64,000 nucleotides of DNA from Dirofilaria immitis (GCA_024305405.1 JAKNDB010000070.1:62001-126000), one strand, 5' to 3'. Positions 1 to 14,484 are shown, counted from the stretch's first letter. Notes: generated by a model not told the origin, from the letters alone. Numbers and translations are program-made.

Positions 1-167
1 AGGGAATGATAATATTATAAAACATTAAGCATTCATTCAATTTTCATATCATCATATTTTTAATTCATTTATTTTTACTGTCTTTTGCAGAGCATTCGAG
101 ACATCAGAAAAGTGCCAAATAATTGTTGTAATCAGTTTTCTTCTCTGTCTGATTTATTAAAGTCATA

Positions 168-1505
168 ATGATACGATTTATTCTTATTCAAAATCGAGCA
201 GGTAAAACTCGACTGGCTAAATGGTACATGAACTTTGATAATGATGAAAAGCAGAAGCTAATAGAAGAAGTGCATGCTTGTGTAACGGTACGAGATGCTA
301 AGCATACAAATTTCGTAGAGGTAAAGTTTTTTGGCCCCTTTTTGCTATCATTAGTTAATTAAAATAACAGTTTAGCTGTAAGGAATAGTCTGATAAAGAA
401 TATCACAATTCAAGATTTGTGCTTCAGTGGCGACATACTGCTTAATACTTTTTCACCAAGAATTAAGTTTAAAAATTTTCCGATGCAATATCGCTCCTCC
501 CTACGCTACTAAAGATATCATTCTAAACTACTATTCGCTATTGAAGCGCAAATCCTGAATTATATTAAGCAGTACGGAAATATGAAGTCAGATCAGGAAT
601 ATTTGTCGAAAAAATATGGAAGTATTTGATGGAAACGTGAAAATCGCCGTAAGATTCTTACTTTTTACAGATTCCAGAAAATTACTTTTTCAGTTTCGAA
701 GTTTCAAAATAGTTTATCGACGTTACGCTGGTCTCTATTTTTGCATTTGTGTTGACATATTAGACAATAATTTATATTATCTGGAAGCAATACATAATTT
801 TGTGGAAGTTTTAAATGAGTATTTTCACAACGTCTGCGAACTTGATCTAGTGTTCAATTTTTATAAGGTAAGCAATTTTTATAAAGTATTTATAGGGTTT
901 CTATTTTTTCCCATTTGCGTCTAATATACTTATTTAAACATCATTTACAATTTTATAAGAAATTATATATAGTTTGAGTTTGCGATAATTTCTAGTTTTA
1001 TTTCTATTCATATATATTGTAAGTATGTTACCGAGCAGTGAAACTTCTTCTTGTATTTAATGTGCATCGATTACTCATTAAATTGTTATGAAAAAGAATG
1101 CTAAACTTTATACTAAATTTCACTACTTATAATGCACTTCTCTAAGCGCTGAAGATTTTTGTTTTGTATCCACAGCAATAGGTATTGCATCTATTGCTAT
1201 TAGAGTAATTACATCTTATTAAAAAAATATAAAATTTGTGTATTCTGATTCTTCAGATTGGTAAATTTTTATCTTATTGATTCTCGTTTTATTTTCATTT
1301 TATTTGTTTAATTTTTTTGATAACCACACTTATCTGGACATGTTTTATTTAGCCATATGTTTTCCCGAATTATCCATAATTCCGTTCTGTATTTCTCTTT
1401 TAGGTTTATACAGTTGTGGATGAAATGTTTTTGGCTGGTGAAATACGTGAAACTTCGCAAACTAAGGTGCTAAAACAGCTGCTTATGCTCTCATCGTTGG
1501 AATAA
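168..1505 (+). CDS. aps-2: AP-2 clathrin adaptor complex, sigma subunit
   Basis: Small (sigma) subunit of the AP-2 adaptor, which links cargo, PIP2 and clathrin at the plasma membrane during endocytosis. Three exons, 168-320, 694-867 and 1404-1505, joined by GT-AG introns (gtaaag, gtaagc donors), give exactly 142 residues, the usual length of the family. Near-invariant stretches are visible: [20 protein letters not shown] at the start, [10 protein letters not shown] in the middle, and [19 protein letters not shown] before the last exon, which ends in LMLSSLE. These form the longin-type fold that binds the acidic dileucine motif. The start is the conserved MIRF methionine. A strong acceptor (cttttgcag, ending at 90) precedes the start exon; it may be a 5' UTR intron or a spliced-leader trans-splice site. 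No frame problem, unlike several other genes here. Confidence 0.97.
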
Positions 1506-1583
1506 GGGAGTAATTTTCGTATGACATAAATTTTTAATTCCCATTAATCTGATCTTTTGAATTCATTCCTTTTTTTCCATCTT

Positions 1584-1589
1584 AATAAA
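1584..1589 (+). promoter_or_regulatory. Possible polyadenylation signal of the AP-2 sigma gene
   Basis: An AATAAA hexamer lies about 80 bases after the stop codon of the sigma-subunit gene. In DNA this AT-rich such hexamers also occur by chance, so the assignment rests on position only. Confidence 0.4.
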
Positions 1590-4500
1590 TATTTAAATGA
1601 TGTAATGAAAATTTTAGATATTTATTTTATAGTTGCTTGTTCATAAACAATTTTTGATATTTAGGTATCGTTATAACTTTTTATTCATTTCTTATTTCGA
1701 TTTCTATACCGTGCTGCTAAAAAATGAGATTAATATAAATACTAAATAGCTTTGTATATAATATGTAACATATTGAGCAATAAAAAATGTTTTTTTCATA
1801 CTTGTTACAGTTATTAAGATGGAACTGTAGAGAATTTCCCATCAGCCAAATCAAATCAATGATTTGCAGTTTTAATTGATTTGTGATTTCTCATTCTATG
1901 CACCAATAAATACTACTCGTGTTTACATTCTTATTCGTTTATTTATTGTTGAGGAAAATTCTGAAATTTGAGGTTAGCATTGTTTGGAGGATGTAATGGC
2001 AAAAAAAGTTATTTTGAAATTAAGCAAAATGTTCTCATAGCAATTCAATATAAAAGTCTAGGCAAAATTTTTAAGCAGTAAATTTTTTCGATTATGTTTA
2101 AATGGGCAAGCATGTTTCTGAAATCAAATATTTAGATTAGATGGACAGTTCAGATAGTTTTCCCTTCATTAGTTGATTTTTTCCTTCACATTTAATTATA
2201 TTTTATTTCTTTATCATTTTTGATGTAGTGTTTTTCACTGTCATTTCTTGCTGCCATTAATAATTTATTTTTCGAAACTAAGTATTTTCATTATTTAGTA
2301 CTTCTTTTTAAAAAGTTATATAAGTTCGCTTATTTTTGTTATGAATTGTTTTATAACAATAATATTATTATTGTAGTATTTATGTTAAATGTTTCGAAGC
2401 AATGTATTATTTTGTAAGAATGAAAAAGTTTAATCGAACTGAAATTTGTTTATATGTTTGTAAATAAGTAATGGAACGTTGATACAAGTCGAAAGAAGAA
2501 TTATTTGAGTTTTTAAAACTAGCTTATAAGTAAACGAATTAAGCAGAAAAAACTAAATGTTGCATTTTTTAGGCATTCAAGATGCAATAAAGTGTAGATA
2601 TTTCGATCATGGTAATATCAATGCTTAAAATATAAATGTAGAAACTACGATGTCCAGTACTATGTATTATATTTGTTATGATATATTATGTGAATGTTTT
2701 TGGAAATTGATTCGGATATGAAATAAATGTGTAATTTTATTTTATTCTAAAATTTCCTTCCTTCTCTTTTATCCTTCATTTTCTTTGAATCTTTTTCGTT
2801 TTTCACATATAGGAGGGAGTGTTATCATTTCTTTGAAAACTTTTTTCTTTATAAGATTCTCAATATTTTTGTCAATCAGATGAAGTGTGGTGGTGAGAAA
2901 AACCAGGCACAAAATATAAATAAAATCCGCATAACAAAGTATATATAATTAGGAATTAAAGATGTTACCTAATAAAGCAGCCAAGGAAAATTTTCGACAG
3001 CAATCTCAGAGATATTCTCTAAAATTTCTGATTAATGATTGAAATCTATATGAACAGTAGAAATATTCAATATGACGTTTCATATCACGTGTTTGATTGA
3101 AGGGTATTTTAAAAGTGAAATAAAAGTTATTCGAATATAACGATTCAGTATGAGAAAAAAAGGGACATCGAGACGTTCTCGACATGTTTTTTATTTACTT
3201 ATACGTATCGAGCTTTGATCAGGGATGAATTAGTTGTATTTTGGATATCTATTGAAGGATGAAAGGATGTTTTGTTTCCAAATGAATTATCCGATTTCTA
3301 AGTGTAGCCTTTAAAAATCATTTACATGTTGATATGTGCAATGAGGGTGATACATGTCGAATAGTTGGACGATGGCCTTATGCAAATGCTTCTAGATTTG
3401 TTGATGAATATAATGTTGAGTAAATCTTGGCAATCTTCAACTGAAGTATTAAACAATTTTTCCAATGGAAAAAATTTATTTATTATTTATACAAATGCTT
3501 TTGAATCATAAATGAGGTAAGTATGAAACTGATTAAATTTGATAATAAATCGGATATTGAATTCGCATAATTTTATAAAATCGTAACCAAAATACAACTT
3601 TTTAATCTACGTAAACTTTTCAAATTGGAAATATACTGATTAATAGTTATTTTGGATGAAATATCGTGAATGTATCTTTAGTTTCAATAGCTATTTACGT
3701 AACTGTTGACGTATAATCTTTTGAATATCCAAAATTGAGTTACATTTATTCTTCGAGATTATTGATTCGATTCAAATGATATTGATAATTTGCAAATTAT
3801 CAATAAAAATTTTTTTCTTTCATATTATACAATCCTTTAATTTTCTAATTCAATCATATAAAATTTATTCGCAATCCAATTTTTTTGATTTGTTACTTAT
3901 TGCTCATAATGTCATTCGAATATTTTTACTTTTCATTTTTGCAAGAAATATTTCACATTTTGTAATTTTTTTCAGATTTAAGAAATAAACATATACAATC
4001 ATATAAATATATTTCAGTGCTCCTTTAATTGCACTTTTTATTCTGAAAATTTAATTTTTAAAATAATAATTTCAATTTATCGAAAGATAGTTGAATAGTA
4101 GTAGTATTGTTGAAATAGGTTTCGAATGAAACAATATCTGAAAATTTGTTATTAACTTATTATTCTCCAATTCATTTCAATCTATATTTCCTTATCAAGA
4201 AAAATTTTTAATTCATTTTGAAATAAATTTTTAAATGAATTTTGGATTCAATTTGTTAGCGAAAATTCTTTCTTATAGCAATCATCGATTCAATGAAACT
4301 GAAATGGTATAATTGAATTCAATGAAATCATACTACCTATAATAAATTAAAATGATATTACTATAAAATTTCGCTTGTGAAATATTTCTATTTTGTTGTT
4401 AATCAAAAGCATGCAAATGGACGAGAATATTGTATATTTATCAATTAATCATAAATTATTGTTGACAATATTATTCATAGAATGAAAATAGACTATTTTG

Positions 4501-5712
4501 AATTACTACAATTCTCTTTTGTTTGTTTTTAAATCTTTGAAAATTTAAAAATTTCTAGTAAAATTAATTTGGAAAATTATGAAAATTATTTAAGAATTTT
4601 TCATCGATTAAAAATTAAAGTTAAATTTAAAAATTATTTTCTTCTTTTTAGAACAAAATAAATAATGCTTATAATAATAGAAATTATTGCTTCGATTATC
4701 GAATTTCATCATTTTGATTATTGGATGAATTTTGTACCTTACCTTTCACTATCTTTGCCTATTTTCCGTTCTTTTTCATTTCATCTGAAGCAAAAATATG
4801 ACTAAAAGTTAAAATTCGATAAGTTTTACGATTCGATTAATTGTATATTTTAATGACATTTATATATGTTACGTAAGAATTACGAAATTTACGTGAAAAT
4901 GTAAAAATTATGAAATATAAATATAACATAACAATATATGTATGTATGTATTTAAATGACTGAATCACACTTTCGAACTATTTCATTCTATCCACTTTTT
5001 TTTTTCTATTGACTTTTCCATTTTTGGCTGTACAATCATAAATTGTTATAAAAGAGAACTTTTTTTCTTTTTTTTTCAGATTATTCCAGCATTATTGAGA
5101 GCAATAGAAATGTTGATTAGTTATCATATTAAATTGCTAAACTTGCAAATTATTATAATCCTATATTAACTTTTAGTATTTTTAAAAATAATATTTCAAT
5201 GAGATATTAGAATGAGATGATAACGATTCCATTTATCTTCGCTATTGTTAAAAATCATCGATTTATGAAATTCAATTTGTGAAATTTTATTTGAGAAAAA
5301 AAATGAAAGAAACGAAAAAGTCTGAATTCTAAAAAGAGATATTTAGAAATACGAATGAAACAAAAGAAAATCAATTGATTGGATTCTAATGTGCAAGTAT
5401 TCTTAATTTATTTCCTATAATCTTATATGTGTATATATATATATATATGTATATATTTCGGCATAAAAAAATCTGATTTATTTCTAAGCATATTTAAAGT
5501 TTAATGATATTCGAAAAATACAAAGCAATTAAAATATGACGATATTTTTTTTTCCATTTCCTACTTAATTTATTTCAAATATTAACAATTATTGTCAATT
5601 ATTGATAATATGATGATGTTGTTAAATGTCATTACACGTACGCTATTATTTTACTAATTTATAATTAGGATGATATATATATATATATGAGAAAATTTAA
5701 TATTGTAAATTA

Positions 5713-6014
5713 TTGATCAATATTTTAAACAATTCCCAATTGTACTTATTTTTATTGATCAATATTTTAAACAATTCCCAATTGTACTTATTTTTATTGA
5801 TCAATATTTTAAACAATTCCCAATTGTACTTATTTTTATTGATCAATATTTTAAACAATTCCCAATTGTACTTATTTTTATTGATCAATATTTTAAACAA
5901 TTCCCAATTGTACTTATTTTTATTGATCAATATTTTAAACAATTCCCAATTGTATTTATTTCTATTGATCAATATTTTAAACAATTCCCAATTGTATTTA
6001 TTTCTATTGATCAA
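5713..6014. repeat. 42-bp minisatellite, seven units plus a partial one
   Basis: Units start at 5713, 5755, 5797, 5839, 5881, 5923 and 5965, with a partial eighth from 6007. Each begins ttgatcaatattttaaacaa and contains two small palindromes, TTGATCAA and CAATTG. The first five are nearly identical; the last two share the same substitutions (tgtatttatttcta in place of tgtacttattttta). The unit is 14 codons long and has open frames on both strands, so long open frames here are a by-product of the period, not a gene. Confidence 0.97.
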
Positions 6015-6320
6015 TTTATTTGTATAATTTTAATCTGTAAAATTAACTATAAATGGTTTGATTTATTATTTTAAAACTTCACGTTATAAATCATATATTA
6101 TTTAGAAGAAAAAAATTAACGAGACAGAAATCAAGTAATTAATTTATACAAACTAGAGCTATCTCGAGAAAGAATTCAATGATAGTGGCTAGACATACAT
6201 TATTCCTAGGGAATGATTAGAATTATAATGATGATTATGATTTGTCACTATATTTGAAATATCTTTTTTCGTGTGTATCATAGATAAGAAATTAATCATT
6301 ACGTATCGTAGATGAGAAGT

Positions 6321-6348
6321 TAACCATCCGTCATTACACGGATGGTTA
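6321..6348. repeat. Hairpin with 10-bp stem
   Basis: taaccatccg, an 8-base loop, then cggatggtta. The stem is perfect and richer in GC than its surroundings. Function unknown. Confidence 0.7.
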
Positions 6349-6593
6349 TATAATAAGATGATATTATCGAAACAAATATTTTTATAGCATAGCAATAGAT
6401 ATACCAAAAATAGCACAAAACAAATTGTATGTACTTTAAAAGTTGATGATTGTTGAGTACTTACTTATTCGTGAGTACTTATCGCTTTCTTCCATTTCCT
6501 GTTCACCATCTATTATGGATGACAATATTGATGGGATAATAGGAGAGTTAAGAATTAAGGAAGGTGTAAATTCCCAAAGTATGCTGAACATTC

Positions 6594-6646
6594 AATCATC
6601 ATCATCATTATCATCATCATCATTATCAATATATATATATATATAT
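6594..6646. repeat. ATC/TA compound microsatellite
   Basis: A run of ATC triplets with a few ATT interruptions passes directly into about nine TA dinucleotides. Simple sequence repeat with no sign of function. Confidence 0.85.
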
Positions 6647-7650
6647 CGAGCCATTATGAATAATGTTTAATTTGTCCCTTGTTGAGCGCTTAAAAAGTCT
6701 CTGTTACTAGACGACGATTATGATGAGGTAGATAGGTAGGTAGGTAGGAGGTATAGGTTGCTGTTATAGTTGTTGACGTTGACGATACGGGACGATCTCC
6801 ATTGATTCATTCATTCATTTATTCATCGTTAATACCGTCAACACTCCCATCCAATCTATCTAAATATATGATATGCAGAAAATATTTTTGTTGTGCTATT
6901 TGCGCTATCGCAGAACAAGTTTACAAGAATTATATAGATAGATGAATGTGACGAATATTATTTCTCCCAAAAAAGTTTTATTATTTACATCATCAATCTA
7001 TAACATTTCCATTTCTTCCTCATTTTTTTATTATATTAGCATTTTTTTTTCTCCAACACGAAATAAATACAACTATACTATACTTTTTCCTTTATCTTTA
7101 AACTAACTATCATTGAGAAATGTAATTATTTTTTAAATATTTACTTCGTCAATCCTATTAAATTTGATTTGATAGGATTACATTTTGCATTTGCTTATAA
7201 GATATTAGATATTATCATTTATATTCTATAAATCTGTATACAATTTTAAAAAATTTGATTATTATTTGAATAAATTATTATTTGAGCTATTCTTTATCAT
7301 TTGAATATCATTTATCAATTGAATGGTTCAGAAATACATGTCTTTATAGAAGTTCCATCTTCTATTACCAACTAAAATATTATATTTTAAATTTAAGTAA
7401 AAATTTTTAAATACATCGAAAATATTACTCCTTTTCTCTTCCTCTCTCGCCTCCTTCTTCCCTCTTTCCTCTTCTTTACCATTCTGAATATCAGAATTAC
7501 AAATTGAGAACTTTGTTTATGTAAATTAGTAAACGATTCAATTCTTCACAAAGGATTGTATTATACTTTTATTTAACTGTAGCGTTTTGCAACTGAATTC
7601 GACGATTTGTGAAATGAATAATTATTTCGAAATTTTTTTTTGTCAAAGGT

Positions 7651-10600
7651 ATGGTACCACATTCGCTATTTGTTGGTATCTCTGCTTTCATCAGAGTATT
7701 CATTTTGGTAAGTGTTATAAAGTTTTTTTTTTTTTCTTCTGATAGTATTTAATTTATTTGATTGTTTTCTTACCATTAGATGATTCATATTCCTTACAGT
7801 ATGCTTTAATCGAGCAAAAATTTCTTACTGTATATTCTTTTATTCACTATATCATATTATGTGAAGCATGGTTTGCTAAAATATAATGCAGAATTTAAAA
7901 ATTCTATTTAATTATCTATTATAAATGAAAATATTCCTTAACAAAGTTACGTTGCATACTTGCAACTTAGTTGTATTATCTGTTTCAGAATAAGATATGA
8001 TCATATTTTTCTTCTATGCTTCAGTTATTTTATTATTATACACTTTTCTAAACAGCTGAACTTGATCATATCTTATTCTGATTTTGACATGCTATTTTCA
8101 TCAAATGTCCAAGTATCATTTGCTTCATCGCTTAATAATTATAAGAAAATAATTCTGAAAAGTTATTATTCGTTTTCTAGATAATTTAACTATTCGAATT
8201 TGATACGCTAAGTCATTTTACGCTACATTTTCAAATATCGCCTAACAATTACAAGAAAATAATGCTGAAATTTTGCCATTAATTATTAATTTGAATTTTT
8301 AAAAAACATATATAATTATAAATGTTTATAATGCGAAAAAAGAAAGCAGCAGAAAATATACAAAAATAAAAATAAACTAAATGTTTGAGAAAAAAATTTA
8401 TTTTCTCAAAACGAATTCTTATAAATGATTGAATTGTTGAACACTATGATCAAGTGTTGGTTTAAAAAAAAAAGGAAAAAATGTCAATTGATTCAGCATC
8501 ATTCTTACATTTATTAAAATGATGAATAATAAATAAAATCATCATTTCATCGATTTTTACAAATTGAAAATTTCACGCAAAGTCATTTATTTTTCTTTAC
8601 GAAAAAGAAAAATAAAAGTGATTATTATTTATTCGCAAAATATTGCTGATGAAATTTCTCCTTCAATTGCTAAATTATTTTAAGCAAAAAAAAAAAAGAA
8701 ATAATAATAATATAATAATAAACGATTAATGCATGAATATGGAATTGAAATTGATTTTTATTTTTATAACTTCAAAATTTTGAAAAAACGAAAATTTATA
8801 ATTTATTTTTTTCGATAATTATTCTTCTTAATGAAGTAAATTTTGCAAAGATTTGCCATGATATATGATTTGGTCATCTATTATCTATTGATCATAGTTC
8901 GAGCTGCTATTACTAGTTCAAGCTATTTAGGGATCAGATTTTAAATTTTGAAAGATAAAAATTCTTATCTTATTGAAGAAGAGAGAAGATTTTCATTTTT
9001 TCCTTAATTAATTCTTTTAACGGAACAAATTTCACAAGAGCTACATGATTTATATCACCTATCTGCTACTATCTTTTGATCTCAATTCAAGTTAACTAAT
9101 CTAATCTAATTTTTAGTCCAGCGATTTCTATTTCCATGATATTTTATCATATAATAAATGCTTATCCAAGGTACCTATTATTCATTAAGCATTTCAGTTG
9201 CTTGTATCCATTGCGGTGATACTAATATTTACCGCACCAGGTATATGCTATACGCGATTCATTAACGATCGTCGATCAACTGATGAGATTTGTCCAAATG
9301 AAAATTTCCTACCGATGGGTATAAATCGATGGAGTAATGGTGTACATTTTCAAAATCGTGGACAAAAGTATATCATCTCTTATTTAATTTTTACAATATT
9401 TTTGATATACTTTTTTCTGAACTAAGCTAATTTTGCACATAAATCATTTGCATTTATTAAAAAAAAATATATTAATTTTATATTTTCATTTCTTTTCTCG
9501 AAGAATCTTGACCTTATCTTATCTCGAAACTGTCGTTATTCGAATTAAATTTTCCTTCTGGAAAAATGCATTCATTTTTATTTGAAAAAAGAGATGATAG
9601 CGAAGCTTATAAAGTAGATGATACATATTTACATAGTAAAGTTCTATTCTGTCATGCAATTCTGTGAAATTATGATTTAATAATAACAAAATCTATTGCA
9701 TTATGAGAAATATGTTTGGATCCGGTTTTATCAGATGATTTTTTCTCTGGAAATCTTGTGAATAGAAGATAATCATGATCAAATCATGATGCTTTAAATT
9801 ATCATTATTTTATAGGATTTCTAGATGAAATCGAATTTAAATATTAGCGATATTTTTCAACAAATAGCGTTCCATAAACAAAATTGCTCATTTGTTGCAA
9901 TATTTGGTAGTCAAGGATTTCATTATTATGATAATTTCATTATTATGATATATATTTGGATAGTGCTGATAGCAAAATCGTTTTGAAATTATCAATTTCA
10001 ATGATCAAAATTGATTTTTTGATTTTGAAATTATCATTTTCTTGTATAAGGTCAACATGACGAATCGCTTTTCTAAAAATTTGAATTTCGAAATAGGAAA
10101 ATAAATATATTCGCTCTTACTGAATGTGATTATTTTTTTAATTGTAAACAATAAACAAACAATGTTCTAAACTATTAACGATATAAACAATATTTGATTA
10201 TCAATATGGTTGATTAATCTATTTGCATATTTATGTTTTCTCATTTTTTTGATAGAATAGTTTTTAACTGAAATATAAATGTTTATTGCTCCAAAATGGC
10301 ATTCAGCCATACATGATGATTTTTAAAAAAAAGCAAAATTTAGATTCTAATATCAGCATTTGAATTTCTTGAGAAATTAAATTCAACTTAGAAAAGCAAT
10401 ATTGAATTTTGAGAAAATTAGACTGAATCATATTATATTCTCGAGATTTATAAATCATCAAATCAATGATAAAATTTTTTTAGAATACTATTCCTTGAGA
10501 TCCTTGAAATATTTCTATTTATCAGGGATTTATTCTAATTACTTTGTAGCTTTTGTCTTCATCGAATAGCGCACTTTTTAACAATGGTTTGAAATTTTCG

Positions 10601-13126
10601 AAACAAAAACAATCAATATTCATGAATATTAGACTATGTCATGTTTCGTAATTCAGTATTTTAGTCGGATATTGTCGAAAATTCTTATCAAATCTGATTT
10701 ATTATCATTCATTGTATTAGTAGATTGTATCAATCCCTTTAACCAATCAATATTGCAATATTTGAGGATCAATTATATCAATTGCCTTAAACAATTAATA
10801 TTGCAGTGTTTGGGGTCAATTGGCAATCGTCGCAATTGCAATATTGTTTGCTTTACCACCGCTTGGATTAAGTTGTTTTCAAATTGCCATCGGTGCTCAA
10901 CTATTTTACATGGTATACTATTCCATTTCTATAAACAAACAATTTCTTGTATCATGTATGTTATCGATTACAAATATGCAAATATCACATTACTTATAAT
11001 ATTCTATTAATGTAAAGAATAAATATTTGATAATCAATTAATCAATTCATTTCAACATAATGGCCAAATAAAAATTATAAATATTTAATTAAACATATTA
11101 AACTGTAATAAAACAACAAAGTATTAATGATTTTAAGCAATTAATGAATCAATTATTCATAGCAATTAATAATGATAAAGATGAAATGATTAAAAAAAAA
11201 ATTGATGATAATCTTTTTATTTCTTGCGAAAAAATATTTGCAAAATTTGTAAGTCGTATCGTTTTGTTCATATCATTTCTTTGCATCTTCTTTCCACTCT
11301 TGATTGAAATAGTTGAACTGATCCATAAATTATAGATTTTTGTGATAATCGTTAAAATTGTTAGGAATATGAATTGAGATGATATTATATACAATGCGAT
11401 AATTTACCTAATTATTGAAAATTTTATTCATTTATTGATATTATCATTTCATTTTTCGATTTATTTTTACATCGGCTAATTCTCGAGAAACATTTGCTAA
11501 TGAGCAATAATTATATATTTATAGCAATAGAGCCAAGTTCTTCTCTTGATCTCTATGTTTATTACCTCTGTTTATTTATTGCTCTTCATTATTCATTGAG
11601 TTTTTTTGTTATAATTTTATAATATTCCCCATTTTGTTTTCGAGGTTTTTATCTTTCGCAACTTTTAGAGCTCTTATTCCTTTTGAATATAATTAAACTT
11701 TTAATTATATTCCTTATGAAAACATGCTTAAAAAATGCAGAGAGTATCTTTAAATCTTGTTTTAATATTCTTTTTGAGTTATATTATTTAACTTTAGCTA
11801 TGCCTACTTTTCTAGTAACATATAAAACCAAATGTGTCAGACCATTGTTTATTTTTCATCTACAAAAGATTTACAAAACAACTGTTTATGTTTTCTGATA
11901 AACCATAGTTGTATTGTTGTTTATCATCAGTATCATTATCATATTATGGATTTTTTTTTTTAACAAAGATCTTTCTTATGAAAGTTAATTTTGTAGCAAA
12001 TTTGCTTCTCGGCAATATCGATATTGGTTTTTATGACTCTTGGAGGTGTGGAAACATGGTATGCAACCGGTTTTAGCCATATGGGACCATTAATTAGACA
12101 AATTGGTGGTGGTCAATTCAGCGGTTGTTTGAATCTACCAAACTGTTATATATTATTTGTTGTCAAAGGATGGGCAGCTGCTGCGGTTTGTAAAATTCTA
12201 AAAATTATTTATTTTTTTCACTTTCATGGGTATTATTTCGAAATTTTATTGATAAAAATTTAAATTTTTAAATTTAATAATCGCTTTGCAACAAAATTAT
12301 TTTCGTAATTACTAAAATTAATTTTTCTAAAATTTCCTAATAAAATTAATAAATTTCTTTAATCCATTCTATCTTCAAAGATTATCTAAAATTTCAAAAG
12401 TATTTTAAGATTAATCAAAATGAAGCCTAGGTTTCTTTTTTGGCATACAATTATTCCAAGGTTTAAAGACAACAAATAACTATTTGGAATCTGCTAGAAT
12501 TAATGTAAAAAAATAAAATCGAAAGCCGTTAAATGATTACTAATTAAGCAGAATGAAGAATCATAGGAATATAAGATATTATTTGGAATCTAAGAAATTT
12601 AAATCCAAAAATACTGGAACATTGATTCCGATTGAATGAATTGATTTATATGTAACTTATAGAAATTCAATAGAAGATATATATCTTTAATTCATTCTCA
12701 TGATTACCTTGAAGTAATCTTTTACCTTAGAGCAATTAATTATTTGTCATAAGATATATCTGTGATAATAATAATTGATATTCTTCCAGGCTTTCCTCTT
12801 CTTGTGCGCTATTCTTTTTTTGTGGATATCGGGATACAATTTGTTCTTCGAGAGAAGTAAAAAATTTTGCTAATTTTTGAATTTTCTCAATAAGCTAACC
12901 ATTGATTCTAATTTACCACTGAATCATTCGTTTTGACATTTAGCAAAATAAATTTTAGAATCTTTCTCCGAATTCTATTGCTGTAAGCTTTGTTATCAAT
13001 ATAAAATCAGTTATAATAATTGCAGATACTCACAAACATACACGACACCGATGTCATCTCGAGCTTCATATGGTCCACCAGAATCGAATCGTATCGATAA
13101 TTATCAGACGAGAATACATGTTGGAA
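7651..13126 (+). CDS. Four-transmembrane protein, MARVEL-like topology (family not identified)
   Basis: Exons 7651-7707, 9198-9367, 10807-10912, 11997-12185, 12790-12856 and 13026-13126. The first two exons give a hydrophobic helix (VSIAVILIFTAPGICY) after a short N-terminus. A polar loop with two Cys and WSNGVHF follows. Exon 3 holds helix 2 (LAIVAIAILFALPPLGLSCF). Exon 4 holds helix 3 (FSAISILVFMTLGGVETWYA) and a loop with a Cys pair (SGCLNLPNC). Exon 5 completes helix 4 (FLFLCAILFLWISGYNLFFE). Exon 6 reads as a polar cytoplasmic tail (SSRASYGPPESNRIDNY), but only if one base is added at the 12856/13026 junction. The protein may end in an exon at 13962-14020, reached from the gtaagt donor at 13127 and ending in VKQM-stop; this is tentative. 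Topology resembles MARVEL or tetraspan junction/vesicle proteins, but I see no diagnostic motif. Confidence 0.7.
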
Positions 13127-14484
13127 GTAAGTTTCATATCGTATTTCTAACTATTTACATAAAACACTTTATCAACCACATATTCAATTAAGAAAAGATT
13201 GAATCATAAAAATATTTTCTATTTATCAAATCGGTTCATAGTTTTTCACAAAATTTGATTTATAATTTTTAAAAACATGAAATTTCAAAAAAATTTGTAA
13301 AAAAGTTTATGAAGTTTTCAAAATAAGATAATAAGAAAAGTGCTGATAAATACTACTTTTATCGTAATTGAATTGTTCGATACTTATCTGTAATCAATCA
13401 AAGATCAACTTCAAAAAATGAAATGCCTATGAAATATTTTGTAAAAAGAATACTTTTTCAGGTTGATCAAAAAAGTATTATTGAATATTTGATAATATTT
13501 TTGTTTGATGGTTCTATTCCTGTTTAGGGCTTCTATAATTTCTATAAAATGAAATTAATTTTAGAATCGTTGTCAATTTTACATACTTGTGAAATGAAAT
13601 TTTCTTTGATGAAATTTAAATTAAAACAAAAAAATATGGAAATGATACTATCTTAAATCTATCTCATGATATTATCACATTTTCAATAATTTTCGCATAA
13701 AATTAATTTTTATCAATTCGCAGATTTAGATTTAGATTCTATTAGCATAATTAACTTGATAATTCAATCATGTTGACTTTTTCAATCACTTTTCTCTTAT
13801 TAAACTTTAAACTTTAAAGATTAAAGATGACTTATTTTTTAAAATCAAAACCTAATTTCATTTATCAAATTTGTAATTTAAAAAATTATCCAAATCATCA
13901 TAAACTAATAATAATGAAATATTGTTGACCTATTTCTTTACTAACTACACATCACATCTAGAATATTTTTATGAAAATGGAGTGTATTTATTAAAATTTA
14001 CATATGTAAAACAGATGTGAGTTTTATTTTAACAAATCAAATTATGTTTATATTTTCTCCTCTAATTCTTTCCTTTTCATTTGCTGTAAATAATCAAATA
14101 TGAGTTTTAATTTAATTCAAAATTTGTAACATAAAAAGATTGTTACTTTAAAAATTAAGAAAAAAAGAAGAAATGAATATTTTGAATTGAATTAAAACAA
14201 ATATATTTTCCTTTTTAATTGTAAAATAATTGATCATACTCATTAAAATTCAAATATTTTATAAATTTTATTTCTTTCCGAGAAAGTTTTTATATATCTT
14301 ATCAAAATAACTATATCATTGAACGTTTATATAAGTTTTCATCAACGAATTTATCAATATAATAACAAACTTGGATTATCTTTTTCAAATGATGAAATAT
14401 AATACAATGATAAGATTAATTGTATTTTAATTTGATTCCTGAATTTCATCTAAGATAATTTTTAAACCAATTACTCAATCAGGA

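Larger units (their letters stand above)
1590..7650. other. Gene-free stretch of about 6 kb
   Basis: I see no conserved coding exon on either strand. The open frames here are short and read as AT-rich noise. It holds a seven-unit 42-bp minisatellite, short TA and ATC microsatellites, and a 10-bp-stem hairpin. It may contain the promoter of the four-span gene at 7651. Confidence 0.6.

Noticed and set aside
5697..6027. Repeat protein on either strand (14-residue units)
   Set aside because: Both strands are open only because the 42-bp minisatellite is a multiple of three; AT-rich composition and no coding signal outside the array.
10636..11010. 124-codon plus-strand frame
   Set aside because: Partly a shifted frame of exon 3 of the four-span gene; the other frame gives a clear membrane helix and fits the splice phases.
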